NCBI GenBank assembly: GCA_025966135.1
Contig: JAOPVP010000064.1
Coordinates: 1 to 50,387 of the forward strand
Reading direction: 5' to 3'
DNA length: 50,387 nucleotides
Source of the DNA: Frankiales bacterium
GTDB taxonomy: Bacteria; Actinomycetota; Actinomycetes; Mycobacteriales; SCTD01
The position numbers and the translations under genes were made by a program. This document shows positions 37,631 through 46,067 of the stretch, piece after piece. The notes beneath the pieces were generated by a model. That model saw only the letters and a program-made list of their open reading frames with translations. It searched no databases and was not told where the DNA came from. Numbering within the stretch: the stretch's first letter is position 1; each line of letters opens with the position of its first letter.

Positions 37631-38295
37631 TGGCACTGGAGCGGTTGGCCGAGAAGCCGCGGCGCACCAGGCCGCAGAAGCCGAGGAAGGCGTGGCCGAC
37701 CCGCGAGGAGCGAGAGGCCAGCGCCGAGAACAAGAGGTTGGCCATGGCCGACGAGATCGCGAAGGATCCCACCGGGTACGCACGTCAGGTCTGCCTGCAG
37801 CTGCTGGAGGTCGGCCCGCGCACCCGCAAGGAGCTCGCCGACGCCTTGACCAAGAAGGGCGTTCCCGACGACGCCGCGTCGGAGGTGCTCGGCCGCTTCG
37901 CGGAGGTCGGGATCATTGACGACGCGCTGTTCGCGAGCATGTGGGTCAGCAGCCGGCACCGGGGGAGGGGACTCGCCGGGCGAGCACTGAGCGAGGAGCT
38001 GCGACGCAAGGGGGTCGCCGAGGCGACCGTCCGGGAGGCCGTCGAGCAGCTCGACCCCGGGGTGGAGGCTGAGACGGCCCGCAGCCTGGTCCGCCGCAAG
38101 CTGCCGAGCACGCGCAGTCTGAGCGCCGAGACCCGGGTGCGCCGCCTCGCCGGCCTGCTCGCCCGCAAGGGGTACGGCGCTGGGCTGGCGTTCCGGATCG
38201 TGAGGGAGGAGCTCGAGCGGGAGGGCACCGACCCGCCTGAGCTGTCCTTCGACGCGCTCCAGGGTCTGGACGACGGGGGGGACGTGGCAGGCTGA
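37630..38295 (+). CDS. recX: Regulatory protein RecX
   Basis: RecX limits RecA filament growth and activity. The 221-residue protein has a basic N-terminal extension (RPQKPRKAWPTREERE) followed by three-helix RecX repeats: ARQVCLQLLEVGPRTRKELADALTKKG, IDDALFASMWVSSRHRGRGLAGRALSEELRRKG, and the later RLAGLLARKGYGAGLAFRIVREEL unit. GTG 37630 shares one base with the recA stop, so the two are cotranscribed and coupled, as in mycobacteria. Confidence 0.93.
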
Positions 38296-38331
38296 GGACG
38301 GCCACACCGGCAGGACCTCAGGAGGACCCAC

Positions 38332-39447
38332 GTGCCGACCGACCCGACTCTGCCCCGCCTGCGCCTCGGTAGCCGGGCGCTGTCGGTTGTGGGACGGGCC
38401 CGCATCTACGTCTGTGGTGTCACGCCGTACGACGTCACGCACCTCGGCCATGCCGCCACGTTCGTGTGGGTGGACGCCGCGGACCGGCTCCTGCGACGTC
38501 TCGGGGTGCAGGTCGAGGTCTGCCGCAACGTCACCGACGTCGACGACGTCCTGTTCGAAGCGGCGGCGCGGGTAGGGGCGCACTACGACCGGTTCGCCGC
38601 GGTCCAGCAGTTCCACTTCGAGCACGACATGGACGCCCTCGGTGTCCGCCGGCCGGCGCACGAGCCGCGGGCGCACACGTTCATCGGTCCGGTCGTCGAC
38701 CTCGCGTTGGCGCTGCTGGACAGCGGGGCTGCCTACGAGAGCGGCGGCAGCGTCTACCTGCACGGGGCTCCGGTCGCCGAGGCCGCCGGCCTGGACCGGG
38801 CGGCAGCCGAGGCGTTGCTCCGCGACAACGGCGGGCGCGTGGACGACCCGGCCAAGCGCGACCCGCTCGACCAGGCCGTCTGGCAGGCCAGCAGCGGCGA
38901 CGAGCCCGCCTGGCCGAGCCCCTGGGGGCCGGGGCGCCCGGGCTGGCACGCTGAGTGCACGGCCATGGCGCTCAGCACCTACGGACCGAGCCTCGACCTG
39001 CACGCGGGTGGCGCCGACTTGCGCTTCCCGCACCACGCCTTCGAGTCCGCGCAGGCCGAGGCCGCGACGGGCGTCGCCCCCTTCGCCCGGGCCTGGCTGC
39101 ACGTCGGGACCGTCCAGCTCAAGGGCGAGAAGATGGCCAAGTCCACCGCCAACCTGGTCTTCGTCAGCGACCTCATCGCCCAGACCAGCGGCCCCACGGT
39201 CCGCACCCTGCTGCTCGACCGCCGCTACGACCAGGCGTGGGACCACACGAGCGAGGCCCTTGACCAGGCGGCTGGCCGCCTCGAGGCCTTGCACAGCGCC
39301 GCCGGCAAGGCGGTCACGGACGAGGTCGCCCAGCGCGCCGTGCTCCAGGCCCTCGCCGACGACCTCGACGTACCCCGTGCCTTTGATGTTGCGATCGAGG
39401 CCGGCGGGCAAGCGGCTCGGGATCTGGTGTCGGTGCTCGCGCTCTGA
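38332..39447 (+). CDS. MshC-like cysteine ligase / short cysteinyl-tRNA synthetase paralogue
   Basis: A 371-residue class I synthetase-fold protein lacking the anticodon-binding region of CysRS. YVCGVTPYDVTHLGHAATFVW (Cys28 and TPYD-x-THLGHA) is the signature of MshC, the ligase that joins cysteine to GlcN-inositol in mycothiol synthesis; CysRS has YVCGPTVYD. Other landmarks are NVTDVDD, SPWGPGRPGWHAEC (zinc Cys209), FPHHAFESAQAEA, and KMAKS (267-271, with Ala in place of Ser). MshC proteins are around 410 residues, so this one is short, mostly in the N-terminus and middle. It follows recX by 36 bp with AGGAGGA before GTG 38332. It may be the cell's MshC or a paralogue with another amine acceptor. 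Confidence 0.75.
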   Translation: MPTDPTLPRLRLGSRALSVVGRARIYVCGVTPYDVTHLGHAATFVWVDAADRLLRRLGVQVEVCRNVTDVDDVLFEAAARVGAHYDRFAAVQQFHFEHDMDALGVRRPAHEPRAHTFIGPVVDLALALLDSGAAYESGGSVYLHGAPVAEAAGLDRAAAEALLRDNGGRVDDPAKRDPLDQAVWQASSGDEPAWPSPWGPGRPGWHAECTAMALSTYGPSLDLHAGGADLRFPHHAFESAQAEAATGVAPFARAWLHVGTVQLKGEKMAKSTANLVFVSDLIAQTSGPTVRTLLLDRRYDQAWDHTSEALDQAAGRLEALHSAAGKAVTDEVAQRAVLQALADDLDVPRAFDVAIEAGGQAARDLVSVLAL

Positions 39448-39502
39448 CGCCGAGCGTTTCACCCGAATGACACACGCAGGTGCGCTACGTCGCATCCGCG
39501 GC

Positions 39503-39508
39503 TATTGT
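39503..39508 (+). promoter_or_regulatory. Possible -10 box (TATTGT) of the subtilase gene
   Basis: TATTGT is one of few AT-rich hexamers in the 133-bp spacer after the MshC-like gene. Transcription from it would give a leader of about 65 nt. The -35 is not obvious. Confidence 0.3.
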
Positions 39509-39580
39509 CCGGCTCGCACCGGTGAGGTGCTCTCGCTTTGACTGGTGAGCAGTCACCGGTCATCCCCCGGAGGCTGCGCC

Positions 39581-40759
39581 GTGTCGATCCGCTCCCGTGC
39601 TCTCCCAGCAGCCGCCGTACTCGCGGTCGCCGCAGCACTCGTCGTCCCAGCCCAGGCCTCCTCGCCTGGGCTGCTGTCCTCCACGACATACATCGTCACG
39701 TTGGCGCCCTCGGTCGTCTCGCCGCAGCTCGTGGCCGAGCTCACGAAGCCCCTCGGCGGGAAGGTCGGGTTCGTCTACAGCCACGCCCTCAAGGGCTTCT
39801 CGGTAACGCTGCCGACCGCCCTTGTGCCTGCGCTGCAGCTGCTGCCTGGCGTGGCGACCGTGGAGCGTGACCAGGTGGTCCACGTCGACACGACCCAGCT
39901 CAACCCACCGTCGTACGGGCTGGACCGGATCGACGCCCGAAGCGGGCTCAACAAGAGCTACAGCTACACCTCCTCCGGGGCCGGCGTGACCGCGTACATC
40001 ATCGACACGGGCATCACCTACAGCCACACCGACTTCGGTGGCCGGGCCCGGGCCGGCTACGACGCTGTCACCTCGGGCGGCGGGGCGGTCGACTGCAACG
40101 GCCACGGCACGCACGTCTCCGGCACCGTCGGCGGCACGAAGTACGGGGTCGCCAAGAACGTCAAGTTGGTCGGGGTCCGGGTCCTCGACTGCAGCGGCTC
40201 CGGCACGACTGCCGGTGTCGTCGCCGGCATCGACTGGGTCGCGGCCCACCGGGTGCTGCCCGCCGTCGCGAACATGTCCCTCGGTGGCGGCGCGGACGCT
40301 GCCCTCGACGCGGCCGTCAACGGGGCGATCGCCAAGGGTGTGACCTTCGGCGTGGCCGCAGGCAACGACGGCAGCATGCTCAACGACCTCCTCGGACTCT
40401 CCAACGCCTGCAACGGCTCGCCGTCGCGCGTGCCGGCCGCGCTCACCGTGGCTGCGACCGACAGCACCGACACCCGCGCGACCTACAGCAACCGCGGCAG
40501 TTGCGTCGACATCTGGGCGCCGGGCACCAACATCACGAGCGACTGGATGGGCTCGACGACTGCCACCAAGACCATCAGCGGTACGTCGATGGCGACACCG
40601 CACGTGGTCGGCGTTGCCGCGCTCTACCTGTCCGCACCTGGCAACAGCGCGAAGACCCCCGCGCAGGTGGCGTCGGCGCTCACCACCAACGCGACGCAGG
40701 GTGTGGTGAAGAACGCCGGCTCCGGCACGCCGAACCGCCTGGTGTTCGAGAACTACTGA
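39581..40759 (+). CDS. Secreted subtilisin-like serine protease (S8)
   Basis: A 392-residue preproprotease of the proteinase K-like S8A group. A signal peptide (SIRSRALPAAAVLAVAAALVVPAQA) is followed by an I9 inhibitor propeptide (TTYIVTLAPSVVSPQLVAEL to VERDQVVHVD) and the catalytic domain. The triad is Asp142 (YIIDTGITYSH), His175 (GHGTHVSGT) and Ser336 (GTSMATPHVVG); Asn of AAGNDG is the oxyanion residue. No sorting signal or extra C-terminal domain is present, so it should be freely secreted. GTG 39581 has GGAGG seven bases upstream; the frame is open 12 codons further. It separates the recA cluster from miaB. Confidence 0.93.
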   Translation: MSIRSRALPAAAVLAVAAALVVPAQASSPGLLSSTTYIVTLAPSVVSPQLVAELTKPLGGKVGFVYSHALKGFSVTLPTALVPALQLLPGVATVERDQVVHVDTTQLNPPSYGLDRIDARSGLNKSYSYTSSGAGVTAYIIDTGITYSHTDFGGRARAGYDAVTSGGGAVDCNGHGTHVSGTVGGTKYGVAKNVKLVGVRVLDCSGSGTTAGVVAGIDWVAAHRVLPAVANMSLGGGADAALDAAVNGAIAKGVTFGVAAGNDGSMLNDLLGLSNACNGSPSRVPAALTVAATDSTDTRATYSNRGSCVDIWAPGTNITSDWMGSTTATKTISGTSMATPHVVGVAALYLSAPGNSAKTPAQVASALTTNATQGVVKNAGSGTPNRLVFENY

Positions 40760-40786
40760 GGCGCACCCGACCGGCGAGCCGAACCG

Positions 40787-40792
40787 TAGTCT
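40787..40792 (+). promoter_or_regulatory. -10 box TAGTCT, leaderless promoter of miaB
   Basis: TAGTCT ends six bases before GTG 40799. No separate Shine-Dalgarno sequence is needed or seen. Confidence 0.6.
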
Positions 40793-40798
40793 GGGGGC

Positions 40799-42223
40799 GT
40801 GAGCAGGAGCTACGAGGTGCGCACCTACGGGTGCCAGATGAACGTCCACGACTCCGAGCGCATCAGCGGTCTCCTCGACGAGGCCGGCTACGTCCCGGTG
40901 CTGGAGGGCTCGACCCCGGACCTCGTGGTGTTCAACACCTGCGCCGTGCGTGAGAACGCCGACAACAAGCTGTACGGCAACCTCGGCCACCTCAAGCCGC
41001 TCAAGGAGCGGACGCCCGGCATGCAGATCGCGGTCGGCGGCTGCCTCGCGCAGAAGGACCAGGGCACCATCCTCGACAAGGCCCCCTACGTGGACGTCGT
41101 GTTCGGCACCCACAACGTCGGCTCCCTGCCCGTCCTGCTCGAGCGGGCGCGCGTCGAGCAGGAGGCGCAGGTCGAGCTGCTGGAGTCCCTCGAGGTCTTC
41201 CCCTCCACCTTGCCTGCCCGGCGGGAGAGCCCCTACAGCGCCTGGGTCTCGATCAGCGTCGGGTGCGACAACACCTGCACCTTCTGCATCGTGCCGTCGC
41301 TGCGCGGCAAGGAGGAGGACCGCCGGCCGGGCGATGTGCTGCGCGAGATCGAGGTGCTCGTCGAGCAGGGGGTCCTCGAGGTCACGCTGCTCGGCCAGAA
41401 CGTCAACTCCTACGGCCGCTCGTTCGGCGACCGGGAGGCGTTCGGGAAGCTCCTGCGGGCCGCCGGAAGGACGGGTCTCGACAGGATCCGCTTCACCAGC
41501 CCCCACCCGCGCGACTTCACCGACGACGTCATCGCGGCGATGGCCGAGACCCCAGCGGTCTGCCCGTCGCTGCACATGCCGTTGCAGTCGGGCTCCGACG
41601 CGGTGCTGAAGGCGATGCGCCGCTCCTACCGGTCCGAGCGGTACCTCGGGATCCTCGACCGCGTCCGCAGCCAGATCCCCGACGCGGCGATCACCACCGA
41701 CATCATCGTGGGCTTCCCGGGCGAGAGCGACGCCGACTTCGACGAGACGCTGCGCGTGGTCGAGGCCAGCCGCTTCGCCGGTGCCTTCACCTTCCAGTAC
41801 TCACCCCGTCCCGGTACACCAGCCGCCACCTACGACGACCAGGTCCCGCCCGAGGTGGTCGCCGAGCGCTACCAGCGCCTCGTCGCGCTCCAGGAGCAGA
41901 TCACCTACGACGGGATGCTGGCGCAGGTCGGTCGCACCGTGGAGGTCCTGCTGTCGCAGGGCGAAGGCCGCAAGGACGGTCCCGCGCAGATGACGGGCCG
42001 GGCCCGCGACAACCGCCTCGTCCACCTTCCTCGGGAGCAGGCCTGCCGCCCCGGCGACCTCGTCGAGGTCGCTGTCACCGGTGCCGCGCCGCACTACCTG
42101 CGCGCCGACGAGCCGCTGCTGTCGCACCGCCGCACTGCCGCGGGAGACGCCTGGGCTGCGGGTCGCGCCCTCCGCACTCCCGGGGTGTCGCTCGGGATGC
42201 CGAGCGTGGGCGTTCCCGCCTGA
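40799..42223 (+). CDS. miaB: tRNA-2-methylthio-N6-isopentenyladenosine synthase MiaB
   Basis: MiaB is a radical-SAM methylthiotransferase that adds 2-methylthio to i6A37 of tRNAs, completing the modification begun by MiaA (gene at 44212). The N-terminal UPF0004 cysteines lie in [23 protein letters not shown] and GGCLAQKD. The radical-SAM motif is CDNTCTFC, followed by [16 protein letters not shown], and a TRAM domain precedes a short C-terminal tail of about 40 residues. The CQMN and CAVRENA signatures are MiaB-specific. The 474-residue length is normal. Order miaB-miaA-dapF-hflX matches mycobacteria (Rv2733c to Rv2725c), with extra genes inserted. Confidence 0.95.
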   Translation: MSRSYEVRTYGCQMNVHDSERISGLLDEAGYVPVLEGSTPDLVVFNTCAVRENADNKLYGNLGHLKPLKERTPGMQIAVGGCLAQKDQGTILDKAPYVDVVFGTHNVGSLPVLLERARVEQEAQVELLESLEVFPSTLPARRESPYSAWVSISVGCDNTCTFCIVPSLRGKEEDRRPGDVLREIEVLVEQGVLEVTLLGQNVNSYGRSFGDREAFGKLLRAAGRTGLDRIRFTSPHPRDFTDDVIAAMAETPAVCPSLHMPLQSGSDAVLKAMRRSYRSERYLGILDRVRSQIPDAAITTDIIVGFPGESDADFDETLRVVEASRFAGAFTFQYSPRPGTPAATYDDQVPPEVVAERYQRLVALQEQITYDGMLAQVGRTVEVLLSQGEGRKDGPAQMTGRARDNRLVHLPREQACRPGDLVEVAVTGAAPHYLRADEPLLSHRRTAAGDAWAAGRALRTPGVSLGMPSVGVPA

Positions 42224-42339
42224 CCCGACCCGGGGCGGCCGGCACGACCTGCGTGATCTTGGCCCCTGGGGTGACCTGGCTCTCGTGGCGCGGGCGCCCA
42301 AAGTTCACCGAACTCGGGGGAATGAAATGTCACGAAAAG

Positions 42340-42361
42340 GGCAGGAAAGGCGGCACCTGCC
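42340..42361 (+). other. Leader hairpin before the BNR-propeller gene
   Basis: GGCAGG (42340-42345) pairs with CCTGCC (42356-42361) over a 10-nt loop, 18 bp before the ATG. AAGGG at 42368-42372 just after it could be the ribosome binding site, so the hairpin may influence translation. Confidence 0.35.
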
Positions 42362-42379
42362 TACTCGAAGGGTCCCTCA

Positions 42380-44155
42380 ATGCGTCAGCGCCGCCTGAGT
42401 CTGACTGTCGTGCTCGCCTCCACCGCGCTCCTGGCGGCGGTGAGTCTGGTGACCCATCCCGGAACCGCCCAGGCGCTGTCGGGCACCCCGACCTTCACCA
42501 ACCTGGCCGCTCCGGGCAGCCTGCCGAACTCCGGCAATGCAGGGGAACCGAGTCTGGGCGTCAACGGCTCGACCGGCGCGATGATGTACCAGTCCTATGC
42601 GAGCACCTACAAGGTCGTCGTCGACGCAGCGGGCGTCCCGACCTGGACGGACGTCACGCCCGCGACCAGCGCCTTCAACATCGACCCCATCCTGGCGACC
42701 GACCGGAGCACCGGGCGCACCTTCGCCGGCGGTCTCGCGGGCGAGTGCTCCGCGCTGGCCTACAGCGACAACGACGGCGGCAGTTGGACGCAGATGGGCA
42801 ACGCGTGCACCGGCGTCGTCGACCACGAGACCATCGGGTCCGGCCCCTGGAAGGGCGCAGCGCCGCTCGGCAGCACCTACTCGCACGCCGTCTACTACTG
42901 CGCCCAGACCGGCAACGACGCCTGTGTGACGAGCAGCAACGGCGGGCTGACGTTCGGTGCCCCCGTCCTCGTCAGCGGCGCCTGCAGCAGCCTGCACGGG
43001 CACGTCAAGGTCAGCGCGGACGGCACGGCCTACCTGCCGAACGCCCACTGCGGCGGACTCGCGGGCGGGGCCATCACGACCAACAACGGCGGCGCCTGGT
43101 CGTCGTACACGATCCCGGGGTCGAGCGAACCCGCGAACGGCTTCGACCCGTCGGTCGCCACCACTGCTGACAACACGGTGTACGAGGCGTGGCAGGGCGC
43201 CAACAACCACCCGTACGTCGCCGTGTCCTCGACGCACGGCAGCACCTGGACCGCCCCGCTCGACCTCGGCGCGACCATGAGCCCGGGCATCGTGACCAGC
43301 ACCTTCCAGGCCGTGACGGCTGGGGACAACGGCCGCGCGGCGGTGGCGTACCTCGGCAGCACGACCGGCGGCAACCCGTTCGCCGCCGGCTGGCCCGGCG
43401 TCTGGGACCTGTACGTCTCCTACACGTACGACGCTGGCGCGACCTGGTCGACGGTGAAGGCCACGACCGACCCCGTGCAACGCGGCTACATGTGCGCAGG
43501 CGGCACGAGCTGCAGCGCCGGTCGCAACCTGCTCGACTTCATGGACGCCAACACCACCAAGGACGGTCGGGTGGTGGTGGGTTACCCCGACGGCTGCATC
43601 GCCGCGTGCGCGGCCGCGGGCGGCACCGAGGCCCAGTCCACCTCGGCCTACGCGACCATCGCCTACCAGAGCGCGGGCAAGGGCCTGTTCGCTGCCTTCG
43701 ACACCACGCCGTCGCCGTCGCCGAGCGCGACGATCAGCGCGAGCGCGACCCCGAGCCCGACGGTGAGTCCCACCGCCAGCCCGACGCCGCCAGGTGATCC
43801 CGATCCTGCGACGCCGAACCTCACCAGCGGTACCCCGCGGACCGCCACCAGCGCAGCTGCCGGCGGCTACAGCTACAGCAAGATCCTGGTGCCGGCCGGC
43901 AAGAGCCAGCTGAAGGTGACGCTGAACGGTCCGTCCTGCGGCACCCTGGGGTTGTCCTGCAACCCCGACCTGGACCTGTACGCCAAGGCGGGGGCGAAGC
44001 CGACGACCGTGTCCAACGATGCGTCCAGCGCCACCAGCAGCAACACCGAGACCGTCACGGTGACCAGTCCGGCGGCCGCCTACTGGTACATCGGGGTCTA
44101 CACCTACAGCGGCACCAAGACGGCCAGCTACACGGTGACCGCGACCATCAGCTGA
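42380..44155 (+). CDS. Secreted BNR/sialidase-like beta-propeller with PPC domain
   Basis: A 591-residue secreted protein. The signal peptide RQRRLSLTVVLASTALLAAVSLVTH is followed by a propeller with Asp-box-like turns (DNDGGSWTQMG, TNNGGAWSSYT, STHGSTWTAPL, TYDAGATWSTV). Then come a Ser/Thr/Pro linker (PSPSPSATISASATPSP onward, about residues 445-475) and a C-terminal bacterial pre-peptidase (PPC) domain ending TYSGTKTASYTVTATIS. Such propellers occur in exo-sialidases and other glycosidases, but I cannot identify the catalytic Arg triad, so enzymatic activity is unproven. The PPC domain usually aids secretion or binding. ATG 42380 has a possible AAGGG upstream. Confidence 0.75.
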   Translation: MRQRRLSLTVVLASTALLAAVSLVTHPGTAQALSGTPTFTNLAAPGSLPNSGNAGEPSLGVNGSTGAMMYQSYASTYKVVVDAAGVPTWTDVTPATSAFNIDPILATDRSTGRTFAGGLAGECSALAYSDNDGGSWTQMGNACTGVVDHETIGSGPWKGAAPLGSTYSHAVYYCAQTGNDACVTSSNGGLTFGAPVLVSGACSSLHGHVKVSADGTAYLPNAHCGGLAGGAITTNNGGAWSSYTIPGSSEPANGFDPSVATTADNTVYEAWQGANNHPYVAVSSTHGSTWTAPLDLGATMSPGIVTSTFQAVTAGDNGRAAVAYLGSTTGGNPFAAGWPGVWDLYVSYTYDAGATWSTVKATTDPVQRGYMCAGGTSCSAGRNLLDFMDANTTKDGRVVVGYPDGCIAACAAAGGTEAQSTSAYATIAYQSAGKGLFAAFDTTPSPSPSATISASATPSPTVSPTASPTPPGDPDPATPNLTSGTPRTATSAAAGGYSYSKILVPAGKSQLKVTLNGPSCGTLGLSCNPDLDLYAKAGAKPTTVSNDASSATSSNTETVTVTSPAAAYWYIGVYTYSGTKTASYTVTATIS

Positions 44156-44199
44156 ACCAGCTGCTCGGGAGCTCTCGCCCGAAGCCTGCCCCTGTCGGC

Positions 44200-44205
44200 T
44201 AGAAA
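44200..44205 (+). promoter_or_regulatory. -10-like box TAGAAA before miaA
   Basis: TAGAAA ends six bases before ATG 44212, the same spacing as the other leaderless boxes here, but its last base is A rather than T. Confidence 0.4.
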
Positions 44206-44211
44206 GACACC

Positions 44212-45102
44212 ATGACGGGTCGGGTGGTGGCGGTCGTCGGCCCGACGGCCGCAGGCAAGTCCGACCTTGGCGTGGCCCTCGCGCAGGCGCTCGGCGGCGA
44301 GGTCGTCAACGCCGACTCCATGCAGCTCTACCGCGGTATGGACATCGGTACGGCGAAGCTCACGGCTGACGAGCAGCACGGCGTGCCGCACCACCTGCTG
44401 GACGTCTGGGACGTCCGGGTGACGGCGACCGCCGCGGCCTACCAGCAGCTGTGCCGGGCGACCCTGGGCGACCTGATGTCCCGTGGTGTCACGCCGGTCG
44501 TGGTCGGGGGGTCCGGGCTGTACGTCCGCGCCGCCCTCGACGCCATGGACTTCCCCGGCACCGACCCGGCGCTGCGGGCCGAGCTGGAGGCTGAGCTGGC
44601 GGTCGGGGGCCCGGGTGCGCTGCACGCCCGGCTCGCCTCACTCGACCCGGAGGCCGCGGCGCGGATGCAGCCCAGCAACGGACGACGGATCGTGCGGGCC
44701 CTCGAGGTGGTCCTGCTGACCGGCCGCATGCCCGGGAAGATGACGTCGTATGAGATGCACGTGCCAACGGTCTACATCGGGCTGGACCGGCCAGACCTGG
44801 CGGACCGGGTGGCGACGCGGGTCGACCGGATGTGGGCGCAGGGGCTGTTGGACGAGGTCGCGGGGCTCGACGGGCTGCGCGAGGGGGTCACGGCCAGCCG
44901 CGCCCTCGGATACGCGCAGGCGCTCGCCCAGCTCGACGGGACGCTGGACGAGCCGACCGCCAAGCAGCAGACGGTCACCGCGACCCGCCGGTTCGTGCGT
45001 CGACAGCGGGCGTGGTTCCGGCGTGACCCCCGGGTCCGGTGGCTCGACCCGGATCGTGACCTGTGCACCCAGGTGCACGAGGTGCTGCTCCCTACGGACT
45101 AG
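44212..45102 (+). CDS. miaA: tRNA dimethylallyltransferase MiaA
   Basis: MiaA adds a dimethylallyl group to N6 of A37 in tRNAs reading UNN codons. The P-loop GPTAAGKS is at 10-17, followed by NADSMQLYRGMDIGTAKLT (the conserved tRNA/DMAPP-binding DSxQ motif), HHLLDVWD, and VVVGGSGLYVRAAL. The C-terminal SRALGYAQ and TRRFVRRQRAWFRRD elements are typical. The 296-residue length is normal. It is separated from miaB by the BNR-propeller gene, unlike the closer pair in many actinobacteria. Confidence 0.95.
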   Translation: MTGRVVAVVGPTAAGKSDLGVALAQALGGEVVNADSMQLYRGMDIGTAKLTADEQHGVPHHLLDVWDVRVTATAAAYQQLCRATLGDLMSRGVTPVVVGGSGLYVRAALDAMDFPGTDPALRAELEAELAVGGPGALHARLASLDPEAAARMQPSNGRRIVRALEVVLLTGRMPGKMTSYEMHVPTVYIGLDRPDLADRVATRVDRMWAQGLLDEVAGLDGLREGVTASRALGYAQALAQLDGTLDEPTAKQQTVTATRRFVRRQRAWFRRDPRVRWLDPDRDLCTQVHEVLLPTD

Positions 45103-45161
45103 GGCAGAACCACCCCGTCTCGCTATGCCTCAGAACGGACACTTCGGTCGACTATGAGGCT

Positions 45162-46010
45162 ATGACCAGCCCTGCAGTCGACATCGCCTCGCTGCACCGA
45201 GCGACCTCCGACGGCTCCCTGGAGCTGCTGTACCAACCGGAGGTCGACCTCGACAGCGGTGCCATCGTGGCGATGGAGGGCCTGCTGCGCTGGCATCACG
45301 GCTCCCTCGGGGTCCTCGGCCCCAACGACTTCCTCGACCTCGCGATCCGTACCGGCGAGATCTCGCCCATCGGCGAGTGGGTGCTCCGCACCGGCGCCGC
45401 AGAGGCTGCCACCTGGATGGACCTGCCGGGCCCCACCCGTCAGCTGTGGCTCAACGTCAGCGCCGACCAGCTACGCGCTGAGGGCTTCGCCGAGCTCGTT
45501 GCCGATGTCGTGGGCGCTACCGGGCTTCCCCACGGCGCCCTCGGTCTGGAGGTCACCGAGCGCACCATCCTCGATCTCGGCCGCGACGTCGCGCCAGTCC
45601 TCGACGACATCCGCTGCGCCGGCGTCTCCCTCGCGGTCGACAACTTCAGCAGCTACTACGCCACGCTGGGCGCGATCGCGGCGCTGCCGGTCGACGTGGT
45701 GAAGCTGGGGACCCGGTACGTCCGCGGCGTGGGTGATGCCGACCACGACGACTCCTTCATCGCCACCATCATCAGGCGCGCCCATGAGCGCGGGCTGTAC
45801 GTCGTCGCCGAGGGCGTCGAGTCCTGGTCGGAGGGCGCCCGCCTCACCGAGCTCGGCTGTGACCGTGCGCACGGCTGGCTGTTCGCCTCCGCGCAGCGGG
45901 CCGACAAGGCCCGTTGGCTCCTCACGCAGGGCACCGGCTGGCGCGGCAGGGTCGTCACGCCTGATGTTCAGGCCATCCCGTTCCCCTCGCCACGGGTCGA
46001 GACGACCTAG
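45162..46010 (+). CDS. Degenerate EAL-domain protein
   Basis: A 282-residue protein made of one EAL-type domain with no membrane helix or GGDEF domain. The fold is clear: LLYQPEVDLDSGAIVAMEGLLRWHH, WLNVSADQLR, GLEVTERTIL, and VVAEGVES. Key positions differ from active phosphodiesterases, however: EGL instead of EAL, DNFSSYYATL instead of DDFGTGYSSL, and VKLG instead of VKID. The second metal aspartate is thus Asn and the flexible loop is altered. It may bind c-di-GMP or act as a protein-binding regulator rather than hydrolyse it. The start ATG 45162 (MTSPAVDIASL) is the first plausible one, with no Shine-Dalgarno sequence. Confidence 0.85.
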   Translation: MTSPAVDIASLHRATSDGSLELLYQPEVDLDSGAIVAMEGLLRWHHGSLGVLGPNDFLDLAIRTGEISPIGEWVLRTGAAEAATWMDLPGPTRQLWLNVSADQLRAEGFAELVADVVGATGLPHGALGLEVTERTILDLGRDVAPVLDDIRCAGVSLAVDNFSSYYATLGAIAALPVDVVKLGTRYVRGVGDADHDDSFIATIIRRAHERGLYVVAEGVESWSEGARLTELGCDRAHGWLFASAQRADKARWLLTQGTGWRGRVVTPDVQAIPFPSPRVETT

Positions 46011-46055
46011 TACGGCGAGCTGCTCCGGCCGGGCGCGGAATCGGTCGGAGCGATC

Positions 46056-46061
46056 TAGCCT
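46056..46061 (+). promoter_or_regulatory. -10 box TAGCCT, leaderless promoter of the unknown membrane protein
   Basis: TAGCCT ends six bases before GTG 46068, identical in sequence and spacing to the dapA box. Confidence 0.55.
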
Positions 46062-46067
46062 CGAGGG

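Noticed and set aside
42302..42314. AGTTC-ACC-GAACT as a second SOS box
   Set aside because: The half-sites are in the opposite order (GTTC then GAAC) to the LexA box and the spacing is 3, so it is only a short hairpin.
45153..45158. TATGAG as a leaderless -10 box for the EAL gene
   Set aside because: Only three bases separate it from the ATG, unlike the consistent 6-7 nt of the other boxes.
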